Counted from the stretch's first letter, positions 22,456-35,163 are shown. The stretch is 64,000 bases of DNA from Gossypium raimondii (GCF_025698545.1 NC_068567.1:6076001-6140000), one strand, 5' to 3'. Numbers and translations: made by a program. Notes: generated by a model not told the origin, from the letters alone.

Positions 22456-22640
22456 GAGGCGAATTTAGGGGTTGGCAAGGTCCCGTCACCCTCTAAAATT
22501 TGTAAAATTTCCTTTTAAATCCCTTTGAATTTTAAAATTTTCTTTTTGATATTATAATTTAGTGTCTAAAAATAGGAAAATTTTGTGTTTTGCCACCCAA
22601 AGTTTTTCAAAAAAATTAATTCAATTTCTTTTATAGAATT
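22456..22640. mobile_element. hAT-like GGCGAAT-type element fragment
   Basis: The left end AGAGGCGAATTTAGGGG followed by GGTCCCGTCACCCTC and CTTT-rich sequence parallels the element nested at 36336-36563 (AGGGGCGAATCTAGGG..., GGCCCCTCC). The right end is not clear. Confidence 0.4.
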
Positions 22641-25260
22641 CATATCTTTTAATGATAAATTTAGTAACATTTTTAGTTTAATTTGGTAAACTAATACAAA
22701 GCAGCATCTAAATATCAATTTGGTGAAATTAAAGTTTAATAATTACAAAATCTAAGTATAAATAGTATCTAAATATTAATTGCGTAAAAATAAACTTAAA
22801 TAATTATAATATCTAATACAACTTGAGCATTTTAATTATTTTGTTTTCCTAAATTTTGGCACCAAATTTAAAAATACTTTGAACATGTATATTTTATATA
22901 AATAGATAAAACTTTTAACAAGGTCAATTTCTTTTTTAACTAATATGCAAAATTAATTTACCTATTTTTAAATAAAATGAAACAAGATACAATCCGAATC
23001 TTGATATAAACCCTTGATAATAATTTTTTTAGCACAAAAAGTTACCAACAAAAGAATGAATTTGGTAATAGATTTGAAATTACTGAATTTGGTCCATTAA
23101 AATCAATATTTTTAATAGTATTACTTTAGACAGCAAGGAGCCAATATGCATATGCATGACTTATCACTTTATGTATGTAGATACATAGACACACACACGT
23201 GACGTAATAAACAAAACACGACCCTACAAAGCGTGGCTCTTGGCCTTGCCATTGGGCCGATTATATATGTGACTTTATAGTATCTATCCCTATGGTTTCT
23301 AGCTTATGCTTGCCTGCACATGAAAGTTACTAATCATATATAAATTACTATTATTTTTTTCTTCATATCTACTTTTCATTATAATAATAAGGAAATTAAT
23401 ATTCTAATAAAAATAAACTTATTAAACTTTTAAATTTTGGCTGGATTTTACTAAGAAAAAAAAGTACATATATAATTTAACCTGTTTAATTTAACTTGAA
23501 CAATTTCACTTAATTAACTTGATTTATTTTATTTTATTTTTATTTTGTTTGAAAAATATTTTAAATCGAGTTAGAATGATAAAATATGAGTCGTCAAAAA
23601 ATTTTCACTCAATATAACTGAACGCTCACCCATAATTTTAAGCAACTCCGTTGGTCTCCCTAATTATCAAAAAGAAAATATATGCATCAAAATATATTTA
23701 AAATTAAATAAACTAGCTTCAAGCAAACAAAAAGAAATTATTAATTTTATATATTAAAAAAGTAATTGCATATAATATTGGGCAGCTGCATGAAATTTTC
23801 TTTATCAGCCACACTGCATAGTTAATTCTCTTTCGTTGATCACCACCTAGAGATTTTGTTCTTTTAGATTTATTTTTTATTTTAAATTAAATACCATTTC
23901 CATGTACGGCCACTTTTATTGAAAAAGGAAAAAGTTTATGCCACTACCTACTACTCAAAATTTATACCACCAAATTATTAATATATTAAAATTCATATAT
24001 ATTACATTATAAAAATGCATGGATTAAGTAAAAAAATTTAATTATAAGTTCTGATTATATCTGTTCTTTTTAACATAATGTCGAGAACTATCCATTGCCC
24101 ATTGCCCATTTTCAACCCATAAATAAGAGGATAATGCGCTTTAACGCCCTCCTGCGATAATAACAATACACATACCAATCAATTTACGACTCGATCTACT
24201 ATAAAAAATATTTTTCAATACACTACATAAATAACCCACAAAATATATTTCAATGCACTATATATATACATATAGAAACACAAAATCTATGAGGTAATGT
24301 CATGTATACAAAAGCTCATCATATGAAACGGTTTCAAGTTTTGCATTCCCTTGTTGGCAAGAATATACATTGCGTTTGTATTTTTACCTTTTCTTTTCTT
24401 TTCTTGGGAAGCATTTCACCGACAATTCCTTTTGCATACAATATTGCAACTATCTATTTACACTAAATAATGGTCACACAGTTTTTTTTTTTTTAAAATC
24501 ATAGTTTCCACATTGTGTAAATCTTATTGTACTAGTGAAAGTTATTTAATGATTAAATCCGAAATAAATGTTACGTTTTAATCATTTCATCAATCGTACT
24601 TTTCTCTCTCTTTCGTATAACTTTCTATTTTCTTTTTAAATGAGAATTTATGCCCTTTCTTTGATCATAACAAACAACAAAGGCAAAGGTCCCAATTGGA
24701 TAAATCCAATATTGCTTTCTCCAACTTAGCAAGATGCCCTTCATGATAAGAACTGCAAAATATTTATATATTTATTACCTCAAAATATATATATATATAT
24801 ATATATATTCAACCAGATTTATAACAATGTAAATTTGTATCATAGCCAATAATATTAATTATTAATTAGATTCATGATGAACAAATTTTTAAGATAATTA
24901 CGGGTGTAAAACAGCTTAAAAAAGGTAATATTTTATCTAGTTCGTAAATTGGAAATTTAATTAAATTAATTCATGCAATTTTTATCTCGATTTTATTTAT
25001 GCCTAATGCGTCACCCGTACAAAGGACATTTCTCTTTTAATATTTGTATGCACACAAAAAATAAAAATAAAGATTCGAGTCATGCTCTTTCATTTTCCAT
25101 TGCAATGGTGCAAGGCCTTTTGATCGTTTTCATGAATGATCTAAGCGAGAAAACAGTGGAGCTTGAAACCGACCCTAATACCTAATCGAACATTCTTTCA
25201 TTTTCTTTTCATTTTCACCACTCGAGCCCTTTCTGTGTTCTTGCCAACCAAACGCCACCT
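22641..25260. other. AT-rich intergenic sequence upstream of glutaredoxin 2
   Basis: I see no gene. It includes an (AT)n tract at about 24786-24810 and a small palindrome ATTGGATAAATCCAAT near 24696. The distal promoter of the glutaredoxin gene lies here, but I cannot define specific elements. Confidence 0.45.
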
Positions 25261-25267
25261 TTTTTTC

Positions 25268-25277
25268 CTATATAAAT
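25268..25277 (+). promoter_or_regulatory. TATA box of glutaredoxin 2
   Basis: CTATATAAAT matches the plant TATA consensus. It lies 140-149 bases upstream of the ATG at 25417, which leaves a 5' leader of roughly 110 bases. Confidence 0.65.
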
Positions 25278-25416
25278 CAGTGCCAATGGGGTGCCTCTTC
25301 AAATCACAACTCACGAACTCATCAACAACACAAAGTCTCCTCCCCCAACCAATCCTTTCACTTGCAAAAAAAAAAACAACACTAGCTTTCTTTTTTGCTG
25401 CATTGTTTCGATAGCA

Positions 25417-25725
25417 ATGGAGAAGGTAACGAAGTTGGCATCCGAGAGACCGGTGGTGATCTTCAGCAAGAGTTCTTGCTGCATGTGCCATACAATCAAG
25501 ACCCTTTTCTACGAATTCGGAGTCAACCCTGCAGTCTACGAGCTTGATGAGATCCCTAGAGGACGTGAACTCGAACAAGCTCTTTTAAGACTTGGTTGTA
25601 GCCCTTCGGTTCCGGTCGTGTACATCGGTGGTGAATTTGTTGGTGGAGCCAATGAAGTCATGAGTCTTCACCTTAACCGATCCTTAATCCCGATGCTTAG
25701 ACGAGCCGGAGCCCTTTGGGTTTAA
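25417..25725 (+). CDS. CC-type (ROXY-class) glutaredoxin, GRXS2-like
   Basis: Single-exon 102-residue glutaredoxin, the same length as its paralogue at 5.3-5.6 kb. Active site CCMC at residues 21-24; VP cis-proline segment near residue 65; glycine pair of the glutathione site; C-terminus ALWV. The middle ([20 protein letters not shown]) and the NEVMSLHLN segment are close to the Arabidopsis GRXS2-S5/S7/S8 group, which as I recall carries CCMS rather than CCMC, so the fourth active-site residue is notable. By family it is a glutathione-dependent redox regulator acting with TGA factors in nitrate or stress responses. ATG 25417 is chosen because homology begins there; an upstream in-frame extension is low-complexity leader sequence. 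Confidence 0.94.
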   Translation: MEKVTKLASERPVVIFSKSSCCMCHTIKTLFYEFGVNPAVYELDEIPRGRELEQALLRLGCSPSVPVVYIGGEFVGGANEVMSLHLNRSLIPMLRRAGALWV

Positions 25726-25763
25726 TTCATCCAATCTCACTCTAACTTGCATATCAAGGCACT

Positions 25764-25769
25764 AATAAA
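25764..25769 (+). terminator. Poly(A) signal candidate of glutaredoxin 2
   Basis: AATAAA lies 39 bases after the stop codon. A 3' end soon after it is plausible; plant signals are loose. Confidence 0.4.
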
Positions 25770-26519
25770 GTATGTGATTACATATAATATATATAGTCAC
25801 ATTAGGTTTAAGTTCTAATTAACAGTAGAATGTATCGAGGCATCGTACTTTATATCTTTACTAATTAGAGTGTTATCTTTTTGGTAATGTACTAATTATG
25901 TCTTTTTGGTAATAAAAATCATGCTACTATCTTTTTGGTGGTGTACCATTGTACTGCTGAAGTTGAAAAAGGATTTGGGTTTTAATTTTTCTTTCCTGTA
26001 CAAAATGGGCCATAAGTTCTTAGAAAATCAAGTGGGGAAGGTGGCTTGGTGGGTGGTTGAAAGCAGAAAGTGGCCTTGTGTGGTGGAGAATTGGACCTTG
26101 TAGGAAATATTTAGATCCTCAAGGGTAATCCGAATAAAAGATGATGAAATTATAAAATTTTGTAATTCCAAAAATGATTAATAAATCAGAAGTCTTATTA
26201 ACACCTTGAATTTTAGGGTCCAAATCATAAAATTAAAATGTCTATTTTCCCATTTTCTTTTTAATGTTTTACGAGTTTAATTCAATCTAGGGTCCAAATC
26301 ATTTGTTTTTGACACCTATTCAAATAAACAAATATTTTTTAAAAAAATTTAAAATGGTATAATTTTAATTTTAGTCCTTCAAATATACTCAAAACTTAAA
26401 TCTATATAAGGGATGTCCAACACATACTCTATCAGAGTCCTCAGCTTCACACAAATATTTTTATATTACATGAAAATGATCAATTTATAATTTCCTCTCT
26501 ATACTATGCTGTATGTAAC

Positions 26520-27620
26520 TTTGTATAAGGAAGGCTGCACCATTGGTTTTCTTCTTTTACATTATAGAGAAATAATTAAATTATCATTTTGGTCTGTCTA
26601 TTATGCTTAAATTTGATATTTAATTACTATATATTTTTATAATGTTATTATTTAGTTGAAATAGTTAATATCGTTAATTTTTCAACTAAAAATACTGACA
26701 CATAGTTCCCATTTCTTTTGGGTTTGCCTTGTCATGCTTTTTTTTTTCTTTTACATTATAAGATAATTGTCAAATTTTAGCTTTGGTCCCTATATTATGT
26801 TGAAACTTGAGATTTAATCTATATATTTTAATTTTAACATAATTTGGTTCATTTACTTTTATAATGTCATTAGTTAGTATACAAAGTTAATATTATAAAC
26901 TATTTCAAAAAATGTTGGCGTCAATTTTTCTTAAGAACAATCTTCTAACAAAAAATTATTTTATCATGACGAATTTGAACGAGTACTTTAAGGAAAAAAA
27001 TCTACATAAATATTTTCAATTTTATTTTTATTTTGCATGACTTAATATATTTTTTAATGTCAAAATGTCACAAACATCAAATTTAACAAAAAAAATTGTA
27101 GCAATGATATGACTAGACCTAAATATTTAAATCCGAAAAGTAAAGAGACCGAGTTCTTGAAATTAATAAAAGTAGGAAACTAATTTCAAAATGTACAAAT
27201 TGTATAGAAACTTAGAGCATATTTTAACCTTCAAATTTTTACATATTTCCTTTTTGTACATTATAGAAAAATGATTAAATTTTAGCTTTGGTCCCTCAAT
27301 TATGTTTACATTTGAGAATTAATCCTTATACTTTAATTTCTACCATAATTTAGTCTCTGTATTTTTATAGGGTTATTAATTAGTCCAAATAGTCAATGTC
27401 GTTAACTTTTCGATTAATACGTTTCGTGTTTATGTATAATTTGAAAGAAGATTTTAGATCTAAAAATAAAAATGCTAAATTCTTAGAAATAGAAGTAAAA
27501 AAATAAATTCCAAATATGTGAAACGTATAGGACCTAAAGTATATTTTAATCTTTATATTTTTACTCAATAATTTAATATAAACAAATAATAAACCTAACA
27601 CGAAGCATGAATTAACCATA
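26520..27620. repeat. Three diverged direct copies of an AT-rich repeat
   Basis: Copies begin near 26560, 26745 and 27250. Each opens with TTTTACATTATA/TTGTACATTATAG, then AAATTTTAGCTTTGGTCCC, then a region reading ...TATTTTTATA...GTTATTA(A/T)TTAGT. The phrase GGTCC(C/T) next to TTTAGT is typical of dispersed plant MITE families. They look like successive insertions or duplications of one element. 25770-26519 holds nothing else recognised. Confidence 0.5.
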
Positions 27621-27949
27621 CAAATTATCATACAATTCTTTGTATAGCACCAGCCGGTTCCATTGTTTCTTTTACTTTAGTTTATGCTGCAAAGTTTTAT
27701 CGTTTTGCTCTTCTTCTTTTTTAACTTTTAAGGTTTAATTATTTTTATTTATAAAAAATTTTAAATTATTTCATATAGGATTTGATATGTCACTTAATGG
27801 TAAAATTAATGGTTTTAGTAATGAAAGGACTTGATTAATATAACCTCTAAAGTTGGGGATGTAATTAAACTATTTTAAAATTTGAGAACCAATTTAAAAT
27901 GAGTCCTAATTTAGGGATGTATGGTGGAATTTACTCTAAAAGTGTTTTT

Positions 27950-28305
27950 AAAGTTTTATTAGTACAAAGATTAGTACAATTACAAGTTCATGATAGGTAC
28001 AAAACAAGTACAAATATATATATGGTTAATATTTTAACGATCCAACTATTATATTTCGTGGTCTATTTTGTAAATCATGCATGTCAAAATTGATGTAAAT
28101 TTAACGTTTTTAACTATTCGGTTTATGTAAAAAAATCAATGGTTGAATATATATTAATATATAGAGTATTTTAGATTGATATGATAAAGATATCGATCGT
28201 TCAAAATTTTACATGCATGATAAGTACATTTATATTGATAAATTCAACAGTTGGATCATTAAAATATTAATCATATAAATAGTTACGGAAGTGTGTAAAA
28301 CTATT
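27950..28305. repeat. Dispersed palindromic repeat, copy 1
   Basis: The phrases TGTAAATCATGCATGTCAA, ATTTTAGATTGATATGATA and CATGCATGATAAGTACATTT recur in diverged form at about 45075-45350. Inverted word pairs such as GATCCAACTATT and CAGTTGGATCATT show that each copy is a palindrome. It has no coding capacity. Confidence 0.55.
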
Positions 28306-28602
28306 ATAGTTTTTACACTTTGTGAGTGAATCCTTCCCCTTCCCTACACATACACACACATATATATAATGTAGAATCTAACCAATATAATGCATAGCAG
28401 ACGAGAAACCAAACAAAACCTACACAAAACATACATAGGGAATGAAGACTCACACATTACAATCGCAAATCGTAAGACTCAAATACGAACCTTCAAAGTT
28501 CAAAACTTCAACTTTTACCAATTATGTCAAAGTTTGGTTAGCAAGTGAAAGATATTCTTTAATTTACATTAAAAAGTGAAAACACACAACCTTAAAATAA
28601 TT

Positions 28603-29056
28603 AGGCATAATAGTTTATTTGACTTTTTAACTTTATAAAAAAGTCATTTTAGTCTTTCATTTATATATTTCGCTTCTTTTAGCTTTCGAACTTTCATTTT
28701 TTGTCAAATCACCCAAAAATAAAAATAAAAAACTTAACATTTGTTAACCTTGCTGATGTGGCATACACGTGGACCATGTAAATGTCACATTAGTAATTAA
28801 TTAAATTTTTATAAATTTTAAAATAAATTTTATCATTTTAAAATTTATAAAATTTTAAAAATTAATTAACTCACGACATGACATCCATGTGACAATCCAT
28901 ACATATGTTACGTAAGTGAAGTTATTGAAGGTTAACTTTTTAATCTATTTTAGGTGATTTGACAAATAACATAAATTTAAAGTTAAAAAAACAAAAATTA
29001 AATAAGTGACTAAACAATTTTTTTATAAACTTAAAAAACCAAATAAATCATTACCC
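28603..29056. mobile_element. Hairpin MITE-like element
   Basis: The left arm (AATAGTTTATTTGACTTTTT, AAAAAGTCATTTTAGTC, GTGATTTGACAAA equivalent) pairs with an inverted right arm ending CCAAATAAATCATTACCC. Arms of about 170 bases flank an AT-rich centre near 28830. It has no coding capacity. Confidence 0.65.
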
Positions 29057-29099
29057 GAATAAATAGACACGAAAACTTGTCAATATGACACATAAGGGA

Positions 29100-29560
29100 A
29101 TATTATCCGTAGACAGATTGTAAATTCATGATGGATGGACATTCAGCATTACAGGAGCAAATCTCATGATCTTTGCCCTAAATCGAGGATAAAGGACACT
29201 GTCACTCTCAGCCGTTCAATCTCAATCAAACCGTTTTCCATGAATCTTTGACCATCCTTTGAAATTAATCTTCACCGTCCATCTGACCTCCCTCTGTGAT
29301 TTTTAAATTTATTTCCAGTTACAGAACTTTGTCTCGCGACACGTCATCCCGTTTCGTCATTCCGCTGTAACTGGATGATGTGGCAGCAGTGCCCACGTGT
29401 TCAACTGTTTCATGCTGTGCTGTATTAGCAATGAGGGTTTGGTGGCTTTAATAGTTTACGTGCCACAATACTACTGGTTGACTTGAAACAGATGGCGCGT
29501 CGATTCCGCTTTGTGTTTGTTCCGTTCTGTAACGTATACGTACGTCAACAATTTCTCCGT
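29100..29560. other. Unique, GC-richer stretch with G-box and small inverted repeat
   Basis: This stands out from the AT-rich surroundings and shows no repeat signature. It holds a perfect G-box core CACGTG (29394-29399) and a 10-bp inverted repeat CCAGTTACAG/CTGTAACTGG (29315-29324, 29365-29374). No frame has domain character. It could be a regulatory block, an unrecognised transcript or a gene relic; the sequence alone does not decide. Confidence 0.4.
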
Positions 29561-29569
29561 TGTTCAATT

Positions 29570-32150
29570 AGTATCATACATTGATTTCTTGAATTTATTT
29601 TAATTTTATAGGCAAATATTCACATTTTTATCTATTTCCATGTTAAAATATCATTAAATGGAAATTGTTTTTAATAATCTACTATTTTATTAATAATTAA
29701 ATTGAAACGATAAGAGCCAACTACTCTGCTACTTACCATATCCAGTTACAAATTTAAATAATCAACCCAAAGATTTTACCTAACGTCTTATGAAAATTAT
29801 GCTTCAAAAGGCATACACAATTTGTCTATCATACTTACACTACGTATTTACATTACTTCTAACTCGAATTTTAATTTAAAGGCATTCAATCGTAATCCAT
29901 TACACGATAGTTTTATGTCAAACTTTTCAAATAAACAACACAATTAATTGTGCAAATCAAAGTTCCTTGCATATTTTGTTGAAATATTATTATTATTATA
30001 CACCTATTAATATCTCTGATACATCACTTTGACAAATGGAAAATGTCATATCGAGATTAGATTTATTTAAAACAAAATTTTTAAATTTAAATAAAAAAAT
30101 TGTTGACTTTGTTCTGTTGTTGACCACCTATTGATCGACCATTTACTAATGTTGACTTACCGTTGACCGATGCTGATAAACTGTTAACCAATGTTTATCA
30201 ACCTTTGGCCAGTGTTAACCTACCACATGGCATTATTAGAATGCGCCATGTGTCCTTTTTTATTTTTAATATTATATATTATATTGATTTAAAATGTAAA
30301 AATTCATATAAAACTCTAAAATATATAATGATTTTTAAAAAAATATTTAAATTTCAAGTAATTGCAAAAAAAACCCTTGAAATTTAAATATTGTTTTGAA
30401 ATTTTATAAATTATTTTAAACTTATTTAAATATTTTATAATTTTTACATTTTCTGTAATAATATTATTAATTTGAACTAATTTCTTTTCCGTCATCATAT
30501 ATATTTTTAAATTCTATTTTTATAAATTTTTCTATTATTTATATTTATATATATATATAGATGATATATTAAAAATTATTTTTATATTTATTTCTATTTT
30601 TCATATTTTTAATGTGCATATACATTTAATAATTTTTTTTGCATAAAGTCGTCACATAACATTTTGTGATTGGTTATCAAAATTTTTTAATATTTGTTAA
30701 AAATGAACTCAAAAATATAATGAAAGCATACTTTAGGTACCAAATTGGGAAGTAATTGATAGTTTAGGTATCAAATTGATACAAAAAAGTTTAGGTACCA
30801 AAATGAAAAAACATATATACTTTAAGAGTCAAATTGTGAATTAAGCCTACTTTTTATTTGTATCCAAATGATAAATTGGTTTTGCTATATATTTTCAAGT
30901 CAAAGTCCAAAAAGTTCAAAGGAAGAGACTCTCCTCTTTTTCCCTAAATCCCGGATTACCTTTAACACTTAGAAAAATAAATGTGGGTTTTATTTATTTA
31001 TTTTTGGAGACTGTGCATTCTTCTTAATCTCACCCTAAACACCCAATTCTCAAATGGGACTAAACTTTTCATATATCTTATATTTTTACAAATTTTAATG
31101 TATTTATATATTTATATTGAATTAGAATTTTTTTTAAAATATATTTCAACCAACTTCATATCTTTTCAAAAAGAATGCTTGACTGACCTTTCTTTTCTTC
31201 AAATGTTAACATCCTCATGTAAATCTTACATGCAAAGTAAAGCTTAATAAGGACTTGATTTTCATGGAAGACCAAAACAAAAACACCCCCTTTATTTATT
31301 TGCATGTGGCATTTTGTTGAAAGGTTTAATTTCTTGAAATATAGTCTAGATTATATATTATAGTGTAAGTGCATCGTACTGAAAGTAAACGCATATCCAA
31401 AAGGATCTTTAGATTGATATGGTCGAAACAGTCATAATAATTACGTTATGGCATATTTACAATACGGGTGAAAAAGATTATGTAATAAATATATTTATTA
31501 AAAGACTATATAACAATCGGTGATATTTTATCTTAAATGGTAAAGCTAAATATTTAAAATGTAGTGTGCTACGGGTTCAAATCTTATTATAATTGCGTTT
31601 TTATTTATCTGTAAAATGTAAAAAGACAAGAACACCCAAGATGTAGTTTGTTTTGTACGTAAATGAATGTTTTAGCTTTTTTTTTAATTGAGTTGATATT
31701 TGATTGACTCGTGACACCTGTTTAACCATATAGACAAGATAACAGTAATTTAAAAATGAGACAAACTTTTTTTGCTAATATTTTAATTCTTTTGCATATT
31801 GGCCTACATGTGATCAAATATTATGATCCCATGTTCTATATGGACATTGCTCTATTAAGATAAAATAAAATGCAACCAATCCAACATCAATATGTTTCTT
31901 TCAAATTCTTAGTGGAAGAGTCAAGAGTCCATATATATATAATATCATTTAAAAGGAATTAATTAATTATAAAATTCAAGCCTTATTTAATTAAAAATAT
32001 AACATCAAATAGATTTGGAATTTCAACATCACAACATATAATCTCTCCTTTTTTTTATTTTAAAATTTGTGATTTTTTGGAAACCCAAAAAACCATTAAT
32101 AAAATAGTGTGTCATTTTTTTTATTCAAGTAGGTTTAGGCTATAATTATA
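29570..32150. other. AT-rich intergenic sequence
   Basis: No gene is supported. Noted inside: a run of TTGAC words at about 30100-30170, an (AT)n tract near 30547, and a tRNA-like relic near 31515-31600 (AAATGGTAAAG then CGGGTTCAAATC). Frames of 60-88 codons here are AT-rich chance products. Confidence 0.4.
31515..31600 (+). repeat. tRNA-like (SINE-type) relic
   Basis: TTAAATGGTAAAGC resembles an A box, and about 40 bases later CGGGTTCAAATC is a near-perfect B box. No cloverleaf folds, so it is likely a SINE fragment. Confidence 0.35.
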
Positions 32151-34209
32151 ATGATTAGTGGCAAAGCATATATTGTAGAATTGGGGGAAATGGGGTTGAC
32201 CCATTTGATGAATGATTAGTTTCTTGCCATTCCCAATGCCCATCTACACATGTGAATGTTGAAATGAAAAGATGAATGTGTTTTAAAGCTTTCCCTGTTG
32301 GAACTGCAAAATTAAATCCTTTGTTAGTGTCCCACATGTATAGATATATACATTGTATTGCTTTTGTTTGGGCAGTTTTTAGTCCAAGCTTGCTTTTTGA
32401 ACCCTTTAATTTGATTACCCCTTTTGACTATAGCCTTTTGTTTTTTTGGCACTTGCTTTTGGAGAGAGATGAGAGACAAAAAAGTGTGAAAGTTCCCTAT
32501 ATTTCTCTACACCCATTTTTTTTGCTGAATTTTGAGCTTAAAAGCCAATTTGAAGGAGCTCAAAAAATTTGGAAATGACCCACCATCTTTTATCAATCCC
32601 TTTTCTTCATTTCCACATTTTATTTTAATAAATTGTTTTTAAAAATACCAATTTGAGATTCTAACATTAATGCAAAATTCTTTTTTTGGAACCTTAAAAG
32701 GACCAAGTGGGCAGTTTTAGGATCATCAATGTTTTTTTGGGTTTTATGAGATGATCACAAAAGTGAAGAGAAAACATATATTTTGAAGGATTATATATAA
32801 TGACAAATAGAAAGAAAACAAAAGGGTTTTTGACTTATGGGGTCATTTGGTGAAAGGAACCTTTGGTTTTTGTACTTTCTTTGTGGAATTGTTTCCATGA
32901 TTAAGGACAATGGAGCCATTTGAAGAATATATAAATATACATATTAAGGGCATTTTATGCTTAGTGATTAGAGATAACATCAACCACTCCCTTTGTGAAT
33001 AAGCAGACAAAGAACTTGCTGGTGGATTCATTCACTAATTTTGCTCATATTCTGAATTTATATATACATCACAACAAAATTTAAGATTTAGTTCAATTGT
33101 TGATTGAGTCTTAACTTCATTAGTGTTGATATTGTTGTCAGTACAAAAGAGCATAGACTTGAATATATTGAAGCGTATTATCCTCCCATTTAAAAATTAG
33201 AGAAGGGTTATAAATAATTCTAAATATTATATAAAAAGAACGAGATATGATAAGATTTTATAATCGTGAAATTATTCTTAAAAATGTATATGCATTATTA
33301 GAAGGTTTATTTGAAACAAAAAACATGCTATTAACCTTTCCTTTTCATGTAGACTAATAGGGTTATAATCTGCACGTGACTTGATCATAAGGTTATTAAT
33401 TCTTTTTCTTATAATAAACTAAACCCCCAAGGGCTTAAGTTGATGTGATGTAATATTTGGATCATTAGCAATGTTAATCCCTATACAAAATATCAATTTA
33501 TTTAAGCCAATCATTTTTAAATATATATATATATAAAATGTGAATATCAAATTTTACATTGCAATCTCATTTGTAAAAGAAAAAAAACCTCATATAATTA
33601 ACTTAATTTATAATTTCAACATATGCAAAAGCTAAAATTAAAACTTTATTTAAACTTGTATTTAATCATTTGAAATTATTTATTGGAAAAAGTAAAAGAA
33701 ATCTTAATATTTCACCAATAAACTCAAACCCTATAATTTATTTGAGGTTATGGAGAATTATAATCAGTGAAAATTATATGATAAATTTATAAAATTAAAT
33801 TAAATTTTGGTTAAAATGGTAAAATCAAGATATTTTAAATTTGAATTTTATCATTTATATGTATTTTGTAGTACATAAAAATAAAAATATCTTTAAAATA
33901 ATTTTTTTTTATAATTTTATAACTGAACTGAAATTCGATTGATGGATAATACCAACACAATCAAATAGGAATTACAAGTACAATGCTGTTTTCTTTGTTT
34001 AGGTTTGCTTTTAAGTTTTAAGATTTGTGATTGAAATAAATGAGAGTGCAAATCACAGTCTTTAAAAAGGCTTCCCCTACACTTGCATTCAGTCAAAACC
34101 AACCCATAACCATCTCTTCATTTTTCTTCCTCCTATCTCTACATTCTTCCCAAGTTTCCCCTACACCTCTCCCATAGCAGCATTGTCTCCAAACCCCATT
34201 AACATAGAG
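32151..34209. promoter_or_regulatory. Upstream region and 5' leader of the ERF gene
   Basis: No protein gene is visible. 32150-33060 is moderately complex, apparently non-repetitive sequence, and 33060-33930 is AT-rich. The final 150 bases before the ATG are pyrimidine-rich (CTTCC, CTCTC), as in plant 5' leaders. A weak TATA-like TTTAAAAAGG is at about 34061. Which parts regulate the gene cannot be told from sequence. Confidence 0.35.
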
Positions 34210-35163
34210 ATGTCAACATCAAAAACATTGGAAAACCATTTCAAGTACGAACCTGTTGTTCAAACACAAGCAGGTTTCGCTTTGCTTCGAAGGAACCTAT
34301 CCCCACCGCAACCTGGCGAAAGGCGTGGGAGAAGAAAACAGGCCGAGCCCGGCCGGTTCCTCGGCGTTCGAAGGCGACCTTGGGGTCGATACGCTGCCGA
34401 AATCCGAGACCCAACGACCAAAGAAAGGCATTGGCTTGGCACCTTTGACACTGCTCAGGAAGCTGCCCTTGCTTATGATAGGGCTGCGATCTCCATCAAA
34501 GGAGCTCAAGCAAGAACCAACTTTGTTTATTCAGACAACTCCTGTTTCCATGTCTTGTCCCCTTTTGATCAGTTCCTTACAAGCTTTCAAACTCAACAAC
34601 CTAAACAAGCAATCAACCATGGTGTTAACAGTGAACCAGTTCCTCATCAGCCTGACATTTCCCACAGTGAAAACACTATCCCCACCCCCATCATCAAACC
34701 TAATAACAATGACCCATCATCATCATCGTTATCATCATCTTCATCATCATATGGTTCTTCAGTTGATGATAGTGCTTTCTTTTTCTCTACTGATGCTAAC
34801 TCTGGTTACTTAGCCTCCATTGTTCCTCGTAATTGTTTGAATCCCCCTTCTTCAAACCCAACAAGCTCCCATGTTTCCCATCAAAACCAATCACATTCTG
34901 GTAATAACAATTATGTTCTTCCTACAGATGTAACAAACACAGAGTTTCCATATTTTGGCGAGGGGATGGATCAAGAGAGTTTATGGTCGAGCTTTGATCA
35001 ACAATCATGGGAACTGTCGGATATCGTAAATCCACCATTGATGGATGAAGATGGTTGTATGAAAGCTTTTCATCCTTACAATGACAATCCCATGATGATC
35101 CCACAAGCTTCTTCAATGGCTCCTTTTGGTGATATAGTCGACTTTGGGTATTCACTCTTCTGA
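34210..35163 (+). CDS. AP2/ERF transcription factor, PUCHI/ERF086-like
   Basis: Single-exon, 317 residues. One AP2/ERF DNA-binding domain at about residues 50-107 starts [20 protein letters not shown], with the Ala and Asp of AAEIRD that mark the ERF (GCC-box binding) subfamily. A basic [10 protein letters not shown] just before it is a likely nuclear signal. After the domain comes a low-complexity Asn/Pro/Ser region with a Ser run at about residues 172-190 encoded by a TCA/TCT repeat, then an acidic, Gln/Trp-containing C-terminus. The [12 protein letters not shown] lead and the [12 protein letters not shown] end of the domain are most like PUCHI (ERF086) of group VIII, which controls lateral-root and floral primordium development in Arabidopsis; that assignment is from memory. 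I start at ATG 34210 because an open frame from 34183 would need a TTG start. Confidence 0.93.
   Translation: MSTSKTLENHFKYEPVVQTQAGFALLRRNLSPPQPGERRGRRKQAEPGRFLGVRRRPWGRYAAEIRDPTTKERHWLGTFDTAQEAALAYDRAAISIKGAQARTNFVYSDNSCFHVLSPFDQFLTSFQTQQPKQAINHGVNSEPVPHQPDISHSENTIPTPIIKPNNNDPSSSSLSSSSSSYGSSVDDSAFFFSTDANSGYLASIVPRNCLNPPSSNPTSSHVSHQNQSHSGNNNYVLPTDVTNTEFPYFGEGMDQESLWSSFDQQSWELSDIVNPPLMDEDGCMKAFHPYNDNPMMIPQASSMAPFGDIVDFGYSLF

Noticed and set aside
24786..24810. (AT)n tract as a replication origin or promoter element
   Set aside because: A simple microsatellite with no supporting context; similar tracts occur at 3076, 44840 and 45198.
25198..25578. Minus-strand frame opposite glutaredoxin 2
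   Set aside because: Antisense of the leader and the glutaredoxin coding sequence; no independent signal.
31515..31600. Functional tRNA gene
   Set aside because: Only box-like words are present; acceptor and anticodon stems cannot be paired. The same applies to the other tRNA-like sites.
32151..33060. MicroRNA or small gene upstream of the ERF
   Set aside because: I looked for known plant microRNA words and a foldback with a 21-base arm and saw none; frames are short and without domains.
34256..34813. 185-codon plus frame inside the ERF gene
   Set aside because: An alternate frame of the AP2/ERF gene whose His/Leu-rich product comes from the TCA repeat; the AP2 domain is in the other frame.
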